Shown: positions 27,413-36,938, numbered from the stretch's first letter. The stretch is DNA of 64,000 nt from Aurantiacibacter xanthus (GCF_003584015.1 NZ_QXFM01000113.1:62001-126000); one strand, 5' to 3'. Notes: generated by a model from the letters alone, not told the origin. Made by a program: numbers and translations.

Positions 27413-28066
27413 ATGACCGTCCGCCTCGCCGTGTTCGACTGCGACGGCACCCTGTCGGACGGACAGGCCGGTGTCGTGCGCGCAATGGACACGGCCTTTG
27501 CCGAACAGGGCCTGCCCGCCCCCGATCACCACACGGTGCGCCGCATCGTCGGGCTGAGCCTGCCGCAAGCCATGCGCGAACTGGCCCCGCAGGCCGACGA
27601 CGACGCCGTGCACGACCTCGTCGACAGCTACAAGGCCGCCTTCCGCGCCATGCGCGCGGACGGCTCGCTCAAAGAGCCGCTGTACGACGGCATTCCCGCG
27701 CTGCTCGCACGGCTCCACGCCAAGGGCTGGACGCTCGGCGTCGCCACCGGCAAGTCCGACCGGGGGCTCGCCAGCACGCTTGCCGCCAATGGCCTCACCC
27801 ACCTGTTCGGCCCGCTCCACACAGCCGACCGCCATCCCTCCAAGCCCAGTCCGGCGATGTTGCAGGCCGCGATGGACGATTGCCTCGCCGCGCCGGAAAA
27901 CACCGTGATGATCGGCGATACGGTCTACGACATCGTGATGGCGCAGAGCGCGGGGGTGCGCGCCATCGGGGTCAACTGGGGCTATCACGAGGTCGACGAA
28001 CTGCTCAACGCCGGGGCCGAGGCCGTGGCCACCTCCATGGCCGAGCTGGAAGAGATGATCGGATGA
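27413..28066 (+). CDS. HAD-superfamily hydrolase (phosphoglycolate phosphatase-like)
   Basis: 217 residues. HAD motifs: nucleophile FDCDGTLSD (motif I), VATGKSDRG (motif II), the Lys in HPSKPSPAML (motif III) and MIGDTVYDIVMAQ (motif IV). A helical cap sits between motifs I and II, so it is subclass IA, close to Gph or pyrophosphatase PpaX. The substrate cannot be fixed by sequence. The stop overlaps the start of the next gene. Confidence 0.88.
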   Translation: MTVRLAVFDCDGTLSDGQAGVVRAMDTAFAEQGLPAPDHHTVRRIVGLSLPQAMRELAPQADDDAVHDLVDSYKAAFRAMRADGSLKEPLYDGIPALLARLHAKGWTLGVATGKSDRGLASTLAANGLTHLFGPLHTADRHPSKPSPAMLQAAMDDCLAAPENTVMIGDTVYDIVMAQSAGVRAIGVNWGYHEVDELLNAGAEAVATSMAELEEMIG

Positions 28067-28308
28067 GCCAGCAACGCAAACTCGATCCTGCACCCGATCC
28101 GGCACCCGATCCTGCTCAGGGCCGCTGGGTCATGCTGCAACTGATGCGCCTTGGCGGCGTGATGCTCGCCGTGGGCGGGCTGGTGATTATCGGCGGCGCG
28201 ATCAAGGGGCCCCCGGTGCTCGGCTATGGCCTGCTCGCGTTCGGCCTGTTCGAGTTCTTCGTGATGCCCGTGATGATGGCCAGACGCTGGAAGACGCCTG
28301 AAGAATGA
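28063..28308 (+). CDS. Small two-helix membrane protein
   Basis: 81 residues. An N-terminal repeat of Asp-Pro-Ala (DPAPDPAPDPAQ, encoded by tandem 12-base units), then two membrane helices (MRLGGVMLAVGGLVIIGGAI and VLGYGLLAFGLFEFFVMP). It overlaps the HAD gene upstream and the ATP12 gene downstream by 4 bases each. No family recognised; the same position in a rluC-HAD-ATP12 cluster suggests a conserved sphingomonad operon member. Confidence 0.8.
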   Translation: MSQQRKLDPAPDPAPDPAQGRWVMLQLMRLGGVMLAVGGLVIIGGAIKGPPVLGYGLLAFGLFEFFVMPVMMARRWKTPEE

Positions 28309-28997
28309 AGCGGTTTTACAAGAATGCCGCCGCCGCCCGCATCGACGGCGGCTGGCAGGTGCAGCTCGACGGACGCGGGATCAGGACACAGGGCGGCGGC
28401 CAGCAGGTCGTCCCCACCGAAGCCGTGGCACAGTTGCTGGCCGGCGAATGGGCCGCGCAAGGCGACAAGATCGACCCGAAAAGCTTCGTGTTTCGCGATC
28501 TGGCCGATCTCGCGCTCGACACCATTGCGAACGACCGCGCGGCGACCGTGGCCAAGCTGCTCGCCTATGCCGAGACCGACACCCTGTGCTACCGCGCCGA
28601 ACCGGGCGAGCCGCTGTTCGAACGACAGGACGCGCTGTGGGAGCCGCTGGTGAAAGCCTGCGAACAGCGCCACACCGCGCGGTTCGAGCGGATCAGCGGG
28701 ATCATCCACCGCCCGCAGCCCGAAACCACCATGGCCGCGCTGCGCACCCGGCTGGAGCGCGAGAGCGACTTCACGCTGGCCGCGCTGCTTACCCTCGCCT
28801 CGCTTTCGGCTTCGCTGATCGTGGCGCTGGCGGTGCTGGAAGAAGGCGAGGCAGAACGGCTGTTCGCCGCCGCCAATGCCGAGGAAGACTGGCAGGCCGA
28901 GCTATGGGGCTCTGACTGGGAAGCGGAGAAAGTGCGCGCACTGCGGCTTGAGGCATTTCAGCGCGCGGCGGAGTTTGCTGCGGCTGTGCGCACTTAG
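28305..28997 (+). CDS. ATP12 family F1-ATPase assembly chaperone
   Basis: 230 residues. Matches the alphaproteobacterial/mitochondrial ATP12 family, which binds free F1 alpha subunit before assembly. Seen: KRFYKNAAAARIDGGWQVQL at the start, LDGRGIRTQGG, LAGEWAAQGDKIDP, DLALDTIANDR, and the conserved ETDTLCYRA(E)PGEPLFERQ. Last gene of the fluC-rluC-HAD-TM-ATP12 run. Two copies of a REP-like repeat follow. Confidence 0.92.
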   Translation: MKRFYKNAAAARIDGGWQVQLDGRGIRTQGGGQQVVPTEAVAQLLAGEWAAQGDKIDPKSFVFRDLADLALDTIANDRAATVAKLLAYAETDTLCYRAEPGEPLFERQDALWEPLVKACEQRHTARFERISGIIHRPQPETTMAALRTRLERESDFTLAALLTLASLSASLIVALAVLEEGEAERLFAAANAEEDWQAELWGSDWEAEKVRALRLEAFQRAAEFAAAVRT

Positions 28998-29000
28998 CAA

Positions 29001-29130
29001 ACACCCGCTCGCCCTGAGCTAATACCAACACCCGTTCGCCCTGAGCTTGTCGAAGGGCTGTTCTTCACTTTTGGCCTTGCGCGCCAAGATAAGGGCAATC
29101 CTTCGACAAGCTCAGGATGAGCGGTGTTTG
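29001..29130. repeat. REPIN-like element (CTGAGCTTGTCGAAGG family), copy B
   Basis: A broken half-copy (ACACCCGCTCGCCCTGAGCT, 29001-29020) followed by a full inverted pair: CGCCCTGAGCTTGTCGAAGG at about 29037 and CCTTCGACAAGCTCAGGATG at about 29100. It lies between the convergent ends of the ATP12 gene and the Mla lipoprotein gene. Confidence 0.9.
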
Positions 29131-29199
29131 GGATTGGCTCAATGACTCAGAGCGGTCGGGTGCGAACTTGGTTCAATGCCTCACCCCAAGCAAACAACC

Positions 29200-29838
29200 T
29201 CAGTCCACCCAGGCCGCCACATCGGCCGCCACCGCATTGGTCGCTTCGTTCAGCGCGCGGCCCACGTCGAGCGCCTCGGGACGCACACCTTCCACGCGGT
29301 GCTCGAAGCGCTGCGTGCGCAGATCGCCCATCGCGTTGGCCATCACCGCATCGAACACCACCACGGCCGAGCGGCTCGGCGCATCATAGCCCATTTCGAC
29401 CAGCTCGCCGGTCAGCTGCACGGGTGCGGCATAGGCAAGGTCGCCGCCGTCGACCACGAACCGCTTGCCGCCCGCGCGGATGGTCTCGGCCAGCACGTTG
29501 CGGAACAGCTTGGCGGGCTTCTCCACCCAGAACGCGTCTTGCAGATAGGCGAGCGAGCTGTCCGTGGTGCTGACCGGAATCCGGTTCACGTTGAGACGCT
29601 GCGACGTGCTCGGCTCCATCACCGCCAGCGTCGCGTTGATCGCGCCTTCGCGGACCGCTCCGGCCTCGATCCGGGCCTGCGGGGTCAAGGTCAGCAGCTG
29701 CTCGGGCGGATCTTCGCCGAAGCTGATGCAACCGCTCAGCAGCGTGGCTCCGGCCACAGCCGCCAGCAGTGCGGAAAAGCGCCGCGGCATCGCGGAGGTG
29801 CGGCTCATCGCCCAATGGCTCATCTCAGACACTCTCAT
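29200..29838 (-). CDS. ABC-type transport auxiliary lipoprotein
   Basis: 212 residues. Lipoprotein signal with lipobox LLSGC at about 34-38, so the mature protein is membrane-anchored in the periplasm. The rest fits the PqiC/ABC-transport auxiliary family that accompanies MCE transporters (VNRIPVSTTDSSLAYLQDAFW, FRNVLAETI). Its start overlaps the stop of the MCE gene (ATGA), making it the last gene of a four-gene lipid transporter operon. It probably connects the MCE ring to the outer membrane. Confidence 0.87.
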   Translation of the reverse strand: MRVSEMSHWAMSRTSAMPRRFSALLAAVAGATLLSGCISFGEDPPEQLLTLTPQARIEAGAVREGAINATLAVMEPSTSQRLNVNRIPVSTTDSSLAYLQDAFWVEKPAKLFRNVLAETIRAGGKRFVVDGGDLAYAAPVQLTGELVEMGYDAPSRSAVVVFDAVMANAMGDLRTQRFEHRVEGVRPEALDVGRALNEATNAVAADVAAWVD

Positions 29839-30782
29839 GGTTCATAGTCCGGCAGCTTGGTCCCGCCCACCAGAGCGCCCGCGCCGTTGGTTTCGAGGCG
29901 CTCGGTGAGGTTGCGCAGCGTCTCGCTGGTGCGGCGCATATCCTGCAAGGTGGCGCTCGCCGCTGGCAGGGTGTCGCGCTGCAACTGGGTGGTCACCGGC
30001 TCGACATCGGCCAGCGTGGCCTGAAGCTGGTCCGCCGCGCCCTTCGCACTGCGCAAGGTGGTGCGCAGTTCGGCGGCCAGCGCCTCGCCTTCGCGGCCCA
30101 GCATCCCGTTCGCCGTGTTGAGCGTGCCTTCGAAGGCCGCCAGCGTGCGGGTCGACTGCGCCAGCGTACCCTGCAACTCGCGCATGGCGACCTGCACTTC
30201 GGGCGCGGTCTGGGCGAGGTTGGCGCTGATCTGGTTGGTGTTCTTCAGGATGCCCGCGATCGATTCCTGATTGTCGTCGTCAAGCACGCGGCTGAGGCGA
30301 TCGGTCAGCGTGGCCAGCCGTTCGAGCAGCAGCGGCGCGCTGGTGAGGATCTCGCCCAGCGCACCGGGCGCGGGCGGGATCACCGGCACGCCTTCGGGGC
30401 AATCGGTGGTCTGGCACGAGATCGGCGGCTGGTTCGAACGCCCGCCATCGAGGCTGATGTTCGAAACGCCGGTGAAGCTGGCCGAGACGGTGGCCGTGGT
30501 GCCCACGAGAATGGGGGTCTGGCCCTGCACATTGATGCGGACCTTCACGAATTCCGGGTCCTTGTCCCAGATCGAGATGTCAGCCACCTGCCCCACGGGC
30601 ACGCCCGAATAGGTGACGACCGAGCCCTTGGCCACGCCGCCGACCGACTGGCCGAAGAAGATATCGTATTCCTTGTTATTCTGCTGATCGAGCCGGGCCA
30701 GCCAGACGAAGAAGATCGCCGCCGCCGCCAGCAACAGCAGCGTGACAATTCCGACCCAGACGTGATTGGCTCTCGTTTCCAT
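29835..30782 (-). CDS. mlaD: MCE/MlaD-family phospholipid-binding protein
   Basis: 315 residues. An N-terminal membrane anchor (VGIVTLLLLAAAAIFFVWLA), then one MCE domain (about 35-130: DIFFGQSVGGVAKGSVVTYS, VPVGQVADISIW) and a long C-terminal alpha-helical region (about 160-300) that in relatives forms a channel for lipids. Works with the adjacent permease and ATPase to move phospholipids between inner and outer membrane. It begins 9 bases after the ATPase gene. Confidence 0.92.
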   Translation of the reverse strand: METRANHVWVGIVTLLLLAAAAIFFVWLARLDQQNNKEYDIFFGQSVGGVAKGSVVTYSGVPVGQVADISIWDKDPEFVKVRINVQGQTPILVGTTATVSASFTGVSNISLDGGRSNQPPISCQTTDCPEGVPVIPPAPGALGEILTSAPLLLERLATLTDRLSRVLDDDNQESIAGILKNTNQISANLAQTAPEVQVAMRELQGTLAQSTRTLAAFEGTLNTANGMLGREGEALAAELRTTLRSAKGAADQLQATLADVEPVTTQLQRDTLPAASATLQDMRRTSETLRNLTERLETNGAGALVGGTKLPDYEP

Positions 30783-30791
30783 TGCCCGCCC

Positions 30792-31697
30792 CTATGAACC
30801 CTGCGGGTCCGTGTTGTCCAAATGTTTCCCCGCGGCTGCGGTTCCCTGCGCCTTTGCCGCCTCGAAGGTGCCCTGTGCGGCGCGGGCGCGCGGGCCCTTG
30901 AAATATTCCTCGATCCACGGGTGCCCGCTTTCGAGCAGTTCGGGGATCGTGCCCACGGCCACCACCTTGTGATCGGCCAGCACCGCCACCCGGTCGCAGA
31001 TGGCATAGAGCGTATCGAGATCGTGGGTGATCAGGAACACCGTCAGCCCGAGCCGGTTGGTCAGCTCGCGCGTAAGATCGTCGAACTTGGCCGCGCCGAT
31101 CGGGTCGAGCCCGGCGGTCGGCTCGTCAAGGAACAGCAGTTCGGGGTCGAGCGCGAGGGCACGGGCAAGCCCGGCGCGCTTGCGCATCCCGCCCGACAGC
31201 TCCGAGGGATACTTGCTGGTCGCGGTTTCTGGCAGGCCGGTGAACACCACCTTGTAGCGCGCGATCTCGTCGAGCAGCTCCTGGCTCAGCTCGGGATAGA
31301 ACTGCTTGAGCGGAACCTGCACGTTTTCGGCCACGGTCAGCGTGGAGAACAGCGCCCCGCCCTGAAACAGCACGCCCCAGCGGTTGCGCACGCCGATCAC
31401 TTCATCGGGCTCGGCATCGGTGATGTCGTGGCCGAACACCTCGATCGTGCCTTCGTCGGGCACTTGCAGCCCGATGATCGAGCGCATCAGCACGCTCTTG
31501 CCGGTGCCCGATCCGCCGACCACGCCGAGGATCTCGCCGCGCCGCACGTCGAGGTCCAGCCCCTCGTGGACGACCTGATCGCCGAAGGCATTGCGCAGGC
31601 CGCGGATGCGGATCGGATACTTGCCCTCGAACCGCTCGGTTTCGGGCAGGTCTTCCGCGTCGGCAGGAGCCGGGGTGACGATGTCTTCTTCGCTCAT
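30792..31697 (-). CDS. mlaF: Lipid ABC transporter ATP-binding protein MlaF-type
   Basis: 301 residues. Walker A VVGGSGTGKSVL near 60, Q-loop, signature LSGGMRKRAGLARALAL, Walker B ELLFLDEPTAGLDP, and the H-loop LITHDLDTLY. Alphaproteobacterial MlaF has this N-terminal extension and C-terminal tail. It powers MCE-dependent lipid transport. It starts inside the end of the permease gene (4-base overlap). Confidence 0.94.
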   Translation of the reverse strand: MSEEDIVTPAPADAEDLPETERFEGKYPIRIRGLRNAFGDQVVHEGLDLDVRRGEILGVVGGSGTGKSVLMRSIIGLQVPDEGTIEVFGHDITDAEPDEVIGVRNRWGVLFQGGALFSTLTVAENVQVPLKQFYPELSQELLDEIARYKVVFTGLPETATSKYPSELSGGMRKRAGLARALALDPELLFLDEPTAGLDPIGAAKFDDLTRELTNRLGLTVFLITHDLDTLYAICDRVAVLADHKVVAVGTIPELLESGHPWIEEYFKGPRARAAQGTFEAAKAQGTAAAGKHLDNTDPQGS

Positions 31698-32809
31698 CCC
31701 CAGCCGATCTCGGTGAAGAACACCGCAAAAAACGCGTCGAGCACGATCACCATGAAGATCGCCTGCACCACCGCCTGCGTGGTGCGCAGCCCCACTTCCT
31801 CGGCATTGCCCTTGACCTGCATGCCCTGATAGCAGCCCGAAATCGCCACGATCAGCCCGAACACCGGCGCCTTGACCATGCCGACATAGAAGTCGTGCAG
31901 CGGCACCACTTCCTGTATTCGCGCAAGGAAGGTGAGGAACGGGATGCCGAGCATCACGTCACCGATCACCGCGCCGCCGATAATCGCCACCACGCTGGAG
32001 AAGAACCCCAGCAGCGGCATCATCAGCACCGCCGCAAGGATGCGCGGCAACACCAGCGCTTCCGCCGGGGAGACGCCGATGGTGCGCATCGCGTCGATTT
32101 CCTCGGTCAGCTTCATCGTGCCGATCTGCGCGGCAAAGGCGCTGCCCGAGCGGCCCGCGACCATGATCGCCGTCATCAGCACGCCCAGTTCGCGCATGGT
32201 GATACGGCCAACGAGGTTCACCGTCAGCGTTTCGGCCCCGAACTGCTGCAACTGCACCGCGCCCTGCTGCGCGATGACGATGCCGATCAGGAAGCTCATC
32301 AGGCCGATGATCGGCAGGCTCGATACGCCCACCAGCTCCATCTGCCGCACCAGCGCCTTGCCGCGAAAGCGCCGCGGGTGGCGGATGGTGCCGAACATGG
32401 CGGCGATTACCGCGCCCAGAAAAGCGATCGTGGAGTAAACGCCCTGAAACCAGTGGACGACCTTCTCGCCGGTAAATTCCGGCACGCGGGTGAAGAAGGG
32501 GAGGCGCGGCGGTTTCACGTCGGCGCTGGTCTGCGTCTCGCGCACGGCTTCCATCAGCACGTCGGCCTGTTCGCTGGCGCCGACAACCACTGCGTTATGC
32601 GCGTCGACAAAGCGCTGCACCACCCAGGCACCGACCGTGTCGACCTCCGTCACCTCGCTGAGGTCGACGGTCTGCACCGGCTCTTCGATGGCGCGCAGCT
32701 GCGGGTCGAGCTTGCCGATGGAGGATACGCGCAAAGGCCCGCTGATGGCGACGGTCAGCCGCCCGCCTGCCTCCTCGATCGTAAAGTCCGCCCACTCACG
32801 CATGGGCAC
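31694..32809 (-). CDS. mlaE: Lipid ABC transporter permease MlaE-type with N-terminal STAS domain
   Basis: 371 residues. The first ~95 residues form a STAS domain ([36 protein letters not shown]), the position held by the separate MlaB in E. coli. It is followed by the MlaE permease with 5-6 helices and the conserved [20 protein letters not shown] and [19 protein letters not shown]. First gene of the operon, divergent from valS. Confidence 0.94.
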   Translation of the reverse strand: MPMREWADFTIEEAGGRLTVAISGPLRVSSIGKLDPQLRAIEEPVQTVDLSEVTEVDTVGAWVVQRFVDAHNAVVVGASEQADVLMEAVRETQTSADVKPPRLPFFTRVPEFTGEKVVHWFQGVYSTIAFLGAVIAAMFGTIRHPRRFRGKALVRQMELVGVSSLPIIGLMSFLIGIVIAQQGAVQLQQFGAETLTVNLVGRITMRELGVLMTAIMVAGRSGSAFAAQIGTMKLTEEIDAMRTIGVSPAEALVLPRILAAVLMMPLLGFFSSVVAIIGGAVIGDVMLGIPFLTFLARIQEVVPLHDFYVGMVKAPVFGLIVAISGCYQGMQVKGNAEEVGLRTTQAVVQAIFMVIVLDAFFAVFFTEIGWG

Positions 32810-32897
32810 GCTATGCGGCCAAATGCGCGCGCTTACAAGCGCTGCACTGCGTCATCCCCATTGCCCTTGCGATAAGCCGCTGGCAAAGGCTGGCCCC

Positions 32898-35873
32898 ATG
32901 ACCCGCGAACTTGACAAGACTTTCGACCCCGCCGCCATCGAGACGAAATGGTATGCCCACTGGGAAGAAACCGGCGCCTTCCGGCCCGAGCGCCCGGATG
33001 CCGAGCCCTTCACCATCGTCAATCCTCCGCCCAACGTCACGGGCTCGCTGCATATCGGTCATGCGCTGGATAACACACTGCAGGACATTGTGATCCGGTA
33101 CGAGCGCATGAAAGGCAAGGATGCGCTGTGGGTGGTCGGCACCGACCACGCCGGGATCGCCACGCAGATGGTGGTCGAGCGGCAGATGGAAGCCGCTGGC
33201 GACAAGCGCAGCAACTATTCGCGCGAAGAGTTCATCGAGAAGGTGTGGGAGTGGAAGCACGAGAGCGGCGGCACGATCACCCGCCAGCTGCGCCGCCTCG
33301 GCTGCTCGATGGACTGGAGCCGCGAGCAGTTCACGATGGACCCGCACTTTACCCGCGCGGTGGTGAAGGTGTTTGTGGACCTCTACAACAAGGGCCTGAT
33401 CTACCGCGACAAGCGGCTGGTAAACTGGGACCCCAAGCTGAAGACCGCGATCTCCGACCTTGAGGTCGAGACGCAGAACCTCAACGGCGGGTTCTGGCAC
33501 TTCAAATACCCGCTGGCCGATGGCGTAACGCTCGACGATGGTCGCGACTATATCGAGGTCGCCACCACCCGGCCCGAGACGATGCTGGCCGATATGGCCG
33601 TGGCGGTGAACCCGGAGGACGCGCGCTACAAGTCGGTTGTGGGCAAGTTCGTGACGCTGCCGATCACCGGACGGCGCATCCCCATCGTCGCCGACGAACA
33701 TGCTGATCCCGAGCTGGGCAGCGGCGCGGTGAAGATCACGCCGGGGCACGATTTCAACGACTTCGAAGTGGGCAAGCGCGCGGGGATCAAGCCGGCCGAG
33801 ATGCTCAACATGCTCGATGCAGATGCCAACGTGTGTCAGACGGCGGACGGGCTGGTGCCCGAGGACTATATCGGCCTGCACCGCTTCAAACGCGATGGCG
33901 AGGACGGCGCGCGCGAAAAGGTCGTGGCGGCGCTGAAGGCCGAGGGCCTGCTGATCCCGCATGCGGCCAAGACCAAGAAGGGCGAAGAAGTCGAGCACGA
34001 CGCCGAGCCGCGCGTGATCGCGACGCCCTTTGGCGACCGTGGCGGCGTGGTGATCGAGCCATGGCTTACCGACCAGTGGTATGTCGATGCCGAGAAGCTG
34101 GCCGGTGCGCCGATTGAGGCGGTGAAGTCGGGCGAGATCGAGATCGTGCCCAAGACGTGGGAGAAGACCTTCTTCAACTGGATGGAGAATATCCAGCCTT
34201 GGTGTGTTTCGCGCCAGCTGTGGTGGGGGCACCGGATTCCGGCTTGGTACATTTTCAATCACATCACCCTTGAGACCGAAGTGTTCGTCACTGACAGCCG
34301 CGATGAGTTCGAGACGCTCGCGAAAGCGAAACACCCAGCCATCAAGGAGTTCGTCTATTTCGACAATCGCAACGATGCGCTCTCCTATGAGCCTGCGGAT
34401 GGCAATCCTGCCCACGTTGCACTCGCTTACCGCGACACTGACGTCCTCGACACATGGTTCTCCTCCGCGCTCTGGCCCTTCGCCACGCTCGGCTGGCCTG
34501 ACAACGACCCCACCTCCGCTCGCCCTGAGCCTGTCGAAGGGCTGCTTTCCAATTCGAACGCAACACAGGAAGAAAAGGACAGTGCTTCGACAAGCTCAGC
34601 ACGAGCGGACGTGGGGGTTGGTGGCTCAGCACGAGCGGATGTCGGTTCAGGCTCGCTTTACGAAAAGCACTATCCCAACAACCTGCTCGTTTCGGGCTTC
34701 GACATCCTGTTCTTCTGGGATGCGCGCATGATGATGATGGGGATGCACAACACCGGCCAGATCCCATGGCCGCGCCTCTATCTCCACGGGCTCGTGCGCG
34801 CGGCGGACGGCTCGAAGATGTCGAAATCGAAGGGCAACGTGGTCGATCCGCTGATCCTGATCGACAAATATGGCGCCGACGCGCTGCGCTTCTTCATGGC
34901 CGCGATGGAAAGCCAGGGCCGCGACATCAAGATGGATGAAAGCCGCGTCGAAGGCTATCGCAACTTCGCCACCAAGCTCTGGAACGCCACCCGCTTCTGC
35001 CAGTCGAACGGCATTGGCGCTTCGGCCAGCCTTGCCGCGCCGGAAGCGAAACTGGCGGCAAACCAGTGGATCATCGGCGAAGTCGCACAGACGGTCGAGG
35101 CGCTGGATAAAGCCATGGCCGAGCTGCGCTTCGATGCCGCGGCCAACACCATCTACCAGTTCGCGTGGAGCCGCTTCTGCGACTGGTATCTGGAGCTGAC
35201 CAAGCCCGTGTTCGCGGGCGATGAAAGCAGCCCTGCGGCGGTGGAAACCCGCGCGGTGGCCGGTTGGGCGCTCGACCAGATTCTGGTGATGCTGCACCCG
35301 TTCATGCCCTTCATCACCGAGGAACTGTGGCACGCGCAGGGGACACGCCCCTACGACCTGATCCTCGCCCAGTGGCCCGAACCGCAGGCCTCGGTCAGCA
35401 AGGACGCGACCGACGCCATCGATTGGGTGATCGCGCTCACCACCGCCACCCGCGCGGCGAAGAACGAGCTGGGCATTGCGCCGGGCGCAAAGCTCGCCGC
35501 CTTCTGCCCCGCCCCGAGCGACCTCGCCAAACGCGTGGTCGAGCGCAGCGCGGCGGCGATCGAGCGGCTGGCGCGCCTCACCCCGGTGGAGTTCGCCGAG
35601 GCTCCGGCGGGCGCGGCGATGCAGGTGACGGCGATGGACGACGTGTTCCTGATCCCGCTTGAGGGCGTGGTCGATCTCGATGCCGAGAAGGCGCGTCTGG
35701 AAAAGGCGCTGGCGGCCTCGCAGAAGGAGTTCAAGAGCCTCGACGGACGGCTGTCGAACCCGGCCTTTGCCGAGAAGGCCAAGCCCGAAGCGGTCGAGAA
35801 GGCCCGCGCCGATCATGCTCACCACGCGGGCGAGATCGAGCGGCTGACGGCGGCCTTGGCGCGGTTGGGGTAA
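32898..35873 (+). CDS. valS: Valyl-tRNA synthetase carrying a repeat-encoded insertion
   Basis: 991 residues. Class Ia synthetase with the HIGH motif in [14 protein letters not shown] (near 50), the editing CP1 domain, the KMSKS loop ([13 protein letters not shown], near 635), anticodon-binding domain and a C-terminal coiled coil ([19 protein letters not shown]). Start at the ATG 32898; the frame is open further upstream without homology. Residues about 538-586, between ATLGWPDND and [11 protein letters not shown], are an in-frame insertion translated from a palindromic repeat ([20 protein letters not shown]...). In relatives these blocks are joined by only a few residues. The reading frame stays intact, so the enzyme is presumably functional. 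Confidence 0.97.
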   Translation: MTRELDKTFDPAAIETKWYAHWEETGAFRPERPDAEPFTIVNPPPNVTGSLHIGHALDNTLQDIVIRYERMKGKDALWVVGTDHAGIATQMVVERQMEAAGDKRSNYSREEFIEKVWEWKHESGGTITRQLRRLGCSMDWSREQFTMDPHFTRAVVKVFVDLYNKGLIYRDKRLVNWDPKLKTAISDLEVETQNLNGGFWHFKYPLADGVTLDDGRDYIEVATTRPETMLADMAVAVNPEDARYKSVVGKFVTLPITGRRIPIVADEHADPELGSGAVKITPGHDFNDFEVGKRAGIKPAEMLNMLDADANVCQTADGLVPEDYIGLHRFKRDGEDGAREKVVAALKAEGLLIPHAAKTKKGEEVEHDAEPRVIATPFGDRGGVVIEPWLTDQWYVDAEKLAGAPIEAVKSGEIEIVPKTWEKTFFNWMENIQPWCVSRQLWWGHRIPAWYIFNHITLETEVFVTDSRDEFETLAKAKHPAIKEFVYFDNRNDALSYEPADGNPAHVALAYRDTDVLDTWFSSALWPFATLGWPDNDPTSARPEPVEGLLSNSNATQEEKDSASTSSARADVGVGGSARADVGSGSLYEKHYPNNLLVSGFDILFFWDARMMMMGMHNTGQIPWPRLYLHGLVRAADGSKMSKSKGNVVDPLILIDKYGADALRFFMAAMESQGRDIKMDESRVEGYRNFATKLWNATRFCQSNGIGASASLAAPEAKLAANQWIIGEVAQTVEALDKAMAELRFDAAANTIYQFAWSRFCDWYLELTKPVFAGDESSPAAVETRAVAGWALDQILVMLHPFMPFITEELWHAQGTRPYDLILAQWPEPQASVSKDATDAIDWVIALTTATRAAKNELGIAPGAKLAAFCPAPSDLAKRVVERSAAAIERLARLTPVEFAEAPAGAAMQVTAMDDVFLIPLEGVVDLDAEKARLEKALAASQKEFKSLDGRLSNPAFAEKAKPEAVEKARADHAHHAGEIERLTAALARLG
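34514..34641. repeat. REPIN-like element (CTGAGCCTGTCGAAGG family) inside valS, copy C
   Basis: Arms CCGCTCGCCCTGAGCCTGTC (34517) and TTCGACAAGCTCAGCACGAG (about 34586) with a 45-base centre, plus an extra half-motif GGCTCAGCACGAGCGGATG (34623-34641). The insertion keeps the valS frame and has no stop codon in that frame. Confidence 0.9.
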
Positions 35874-35881
35874 CGAACCTC

Positions 35882-36033
35882 CACCCGCTCGCCCTGAGCT
35901 TGTCGAAGGGCTGTCTTTCTTCTTCCGAGCACTACGCTCAAAGAAAAGGACAATCCTTCGACAAGCTCAGGATGAGCGGGGGTGGTGTTTGGCTCAGGAT
36001 GAGCGGGGTTGGTGTTTGGCTCAGGGCGAGCGG
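35882..36033. repeat. REPIN-like element with tandem tail units, copy D
   Basis: A full inverted pair (CGCCCTGAGCTTGTCGAAGG at about 35889; CCTTCGACAAGCTCAGGATG at about 35955), then the tail unit GGCTCAGGATGAGCGGGG with a GTTGGTGTTT linker repeated twice more, about 27-base spacing. It lies 8 bases after valS. The remaining intergenic bases up to 36166 show nothing recognisable. Confidence 0.9.
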
Positions 36034-36166
36034 ATGAGGTTCTTGATCCATGGCGGATTTCCTACAAGCCACACCCTGTGGCATGAACCAAACAATGACC
36101 CGCCCCAGCCCCCCTCGCACCAAGGCCCAACAGCGCCAAACGCCGCGCAAAAAGTTTCCGCTCAGG

Positions 36167-36190
36167 ACAGTGTCACACCTGTCACACCTT
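36167..36190 (+). promoter_or_regulatory. 24-base motif ACAGTGTCACACCTGTCACA... upstream of queE
   Basis: A direct repeat of TGTCACACC. 23 of 24 bases recur at 61267-61290 upstream of chpT in the same orientation. It ends 11 bases before the queE ATG and overlaps the ribosome-site region. The role is unknown: operator, RNA element or another repeat family. Confidence 0.5.
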
Positions 36191-36201
36191 GAGGCAGCCT
36201 C

Positions 36202-36936
36202 ATGGCGCTAGTCCTCGCCACGCAGGCCCCCGGAGAGCCCGAGATCTTCGCCTCCCTCCAAGGCGAAGGCCCGAGCACCGGCACCCCGGTCGCCTTCGTC
36301 AGGCTGTCGCGCTGCAACCTCGCCTGTGTCTGGTGCGACACCCCCTACACCTGGCACTTCGCCGATGACGAGCGCCCCCACCGCGACAACACCACCTACG
36401 ACCGCAAGGCCAACCAACTCACCCTCGACGAGGCCGACGTCGCCGCCCGGATCGCGGCGCTCGGACAGAAGCGGCTGGTGATCACCGGCGGCGAGCCGAT
36501 GCTGCAAGGCGGTGCGCTCGCCACCATGCTCGAACACCTGCCCGCGATGACGGTAGAGATCGAGACCAACGGCACCACCAAGCCCCCCGCCCGGCTCGAC
36601 GTGCGGATCGACCAGTTCAACGTCAGCCCCAAGCTCGCCCATTCGGGCAACCCGGCAAGCCTCGCGCTCAAGCCCGCAATGCTCGACTTCTGGGCCAGCG
36701 AGCCCCGCGCCGTGCTCAAGTTCGTGATTGGCGCGCGCGAGCACATCGACGAGGTGTTGGCGCTGGTCCGCCGCCACATGATCGCGCCTGCCAAGGTCTA
36801 CCTGATGCCCGAGGGCACCGACAGCCAGACCCTGCGCGAGCGCGAGAAGTGGCTTGCCCCGATCTGCCTCGCGCACGGCTTTCGCATGAGCGACAGGATG
36901 CACATTCACCTGTTTGGCGATACACGCGGAACTTGA
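36202..36936 (+). CDS. queE: 7-carboxy-7-deazaguanine synthase
   Basis: 244 residues. Radical SAM enzyme making 7-carboxy-7-deazaguanine in the queuosine/preQ0 pathway. The [4Fe-4S] cluster motif is CNLACVWC (CX3CX2C) near residue 33, preceded by SLQGEGPSTGTPVAFVR as in QueE; the GGEP motif (VITGGEPMLQ) binds SAM, and TVEIETNGTTKPP follows. Start ATG with GAGG 7 bases upstream. No other queuosine gene is nearby. Three bases separate it from a MATE exporter gene. Confidence 0.95.
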   Translation: MALVLATQAPGEPEIFASLQGEGPSTGTPVAFVRLSRCNLACVWCDTPYTWHFADDERPHRDNTTYDRKANQLTLDEADVAARIAALGQKRLVITGGEPMLQGGALATMLEHLPAMTVEIETNGTTKPPARLDVRIDQFNVSPKLAHSGNPASLALKPAMLDFWASEPRAVLKFVIGAREHIDEVLALVRRHMIAPAKVYLMPEGTDSQTLREREKWLAPICLAHGFRMSDRMHIHLFGDTRGT

Positions 36937-36938
36937 CT

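Noticed and set aside
34514-34641. Intein or frameshift in valS
   Set aside because: The insert is only about 48 residues, has no intein blocks, and the frame continues unbroken to the normal C-terminus.
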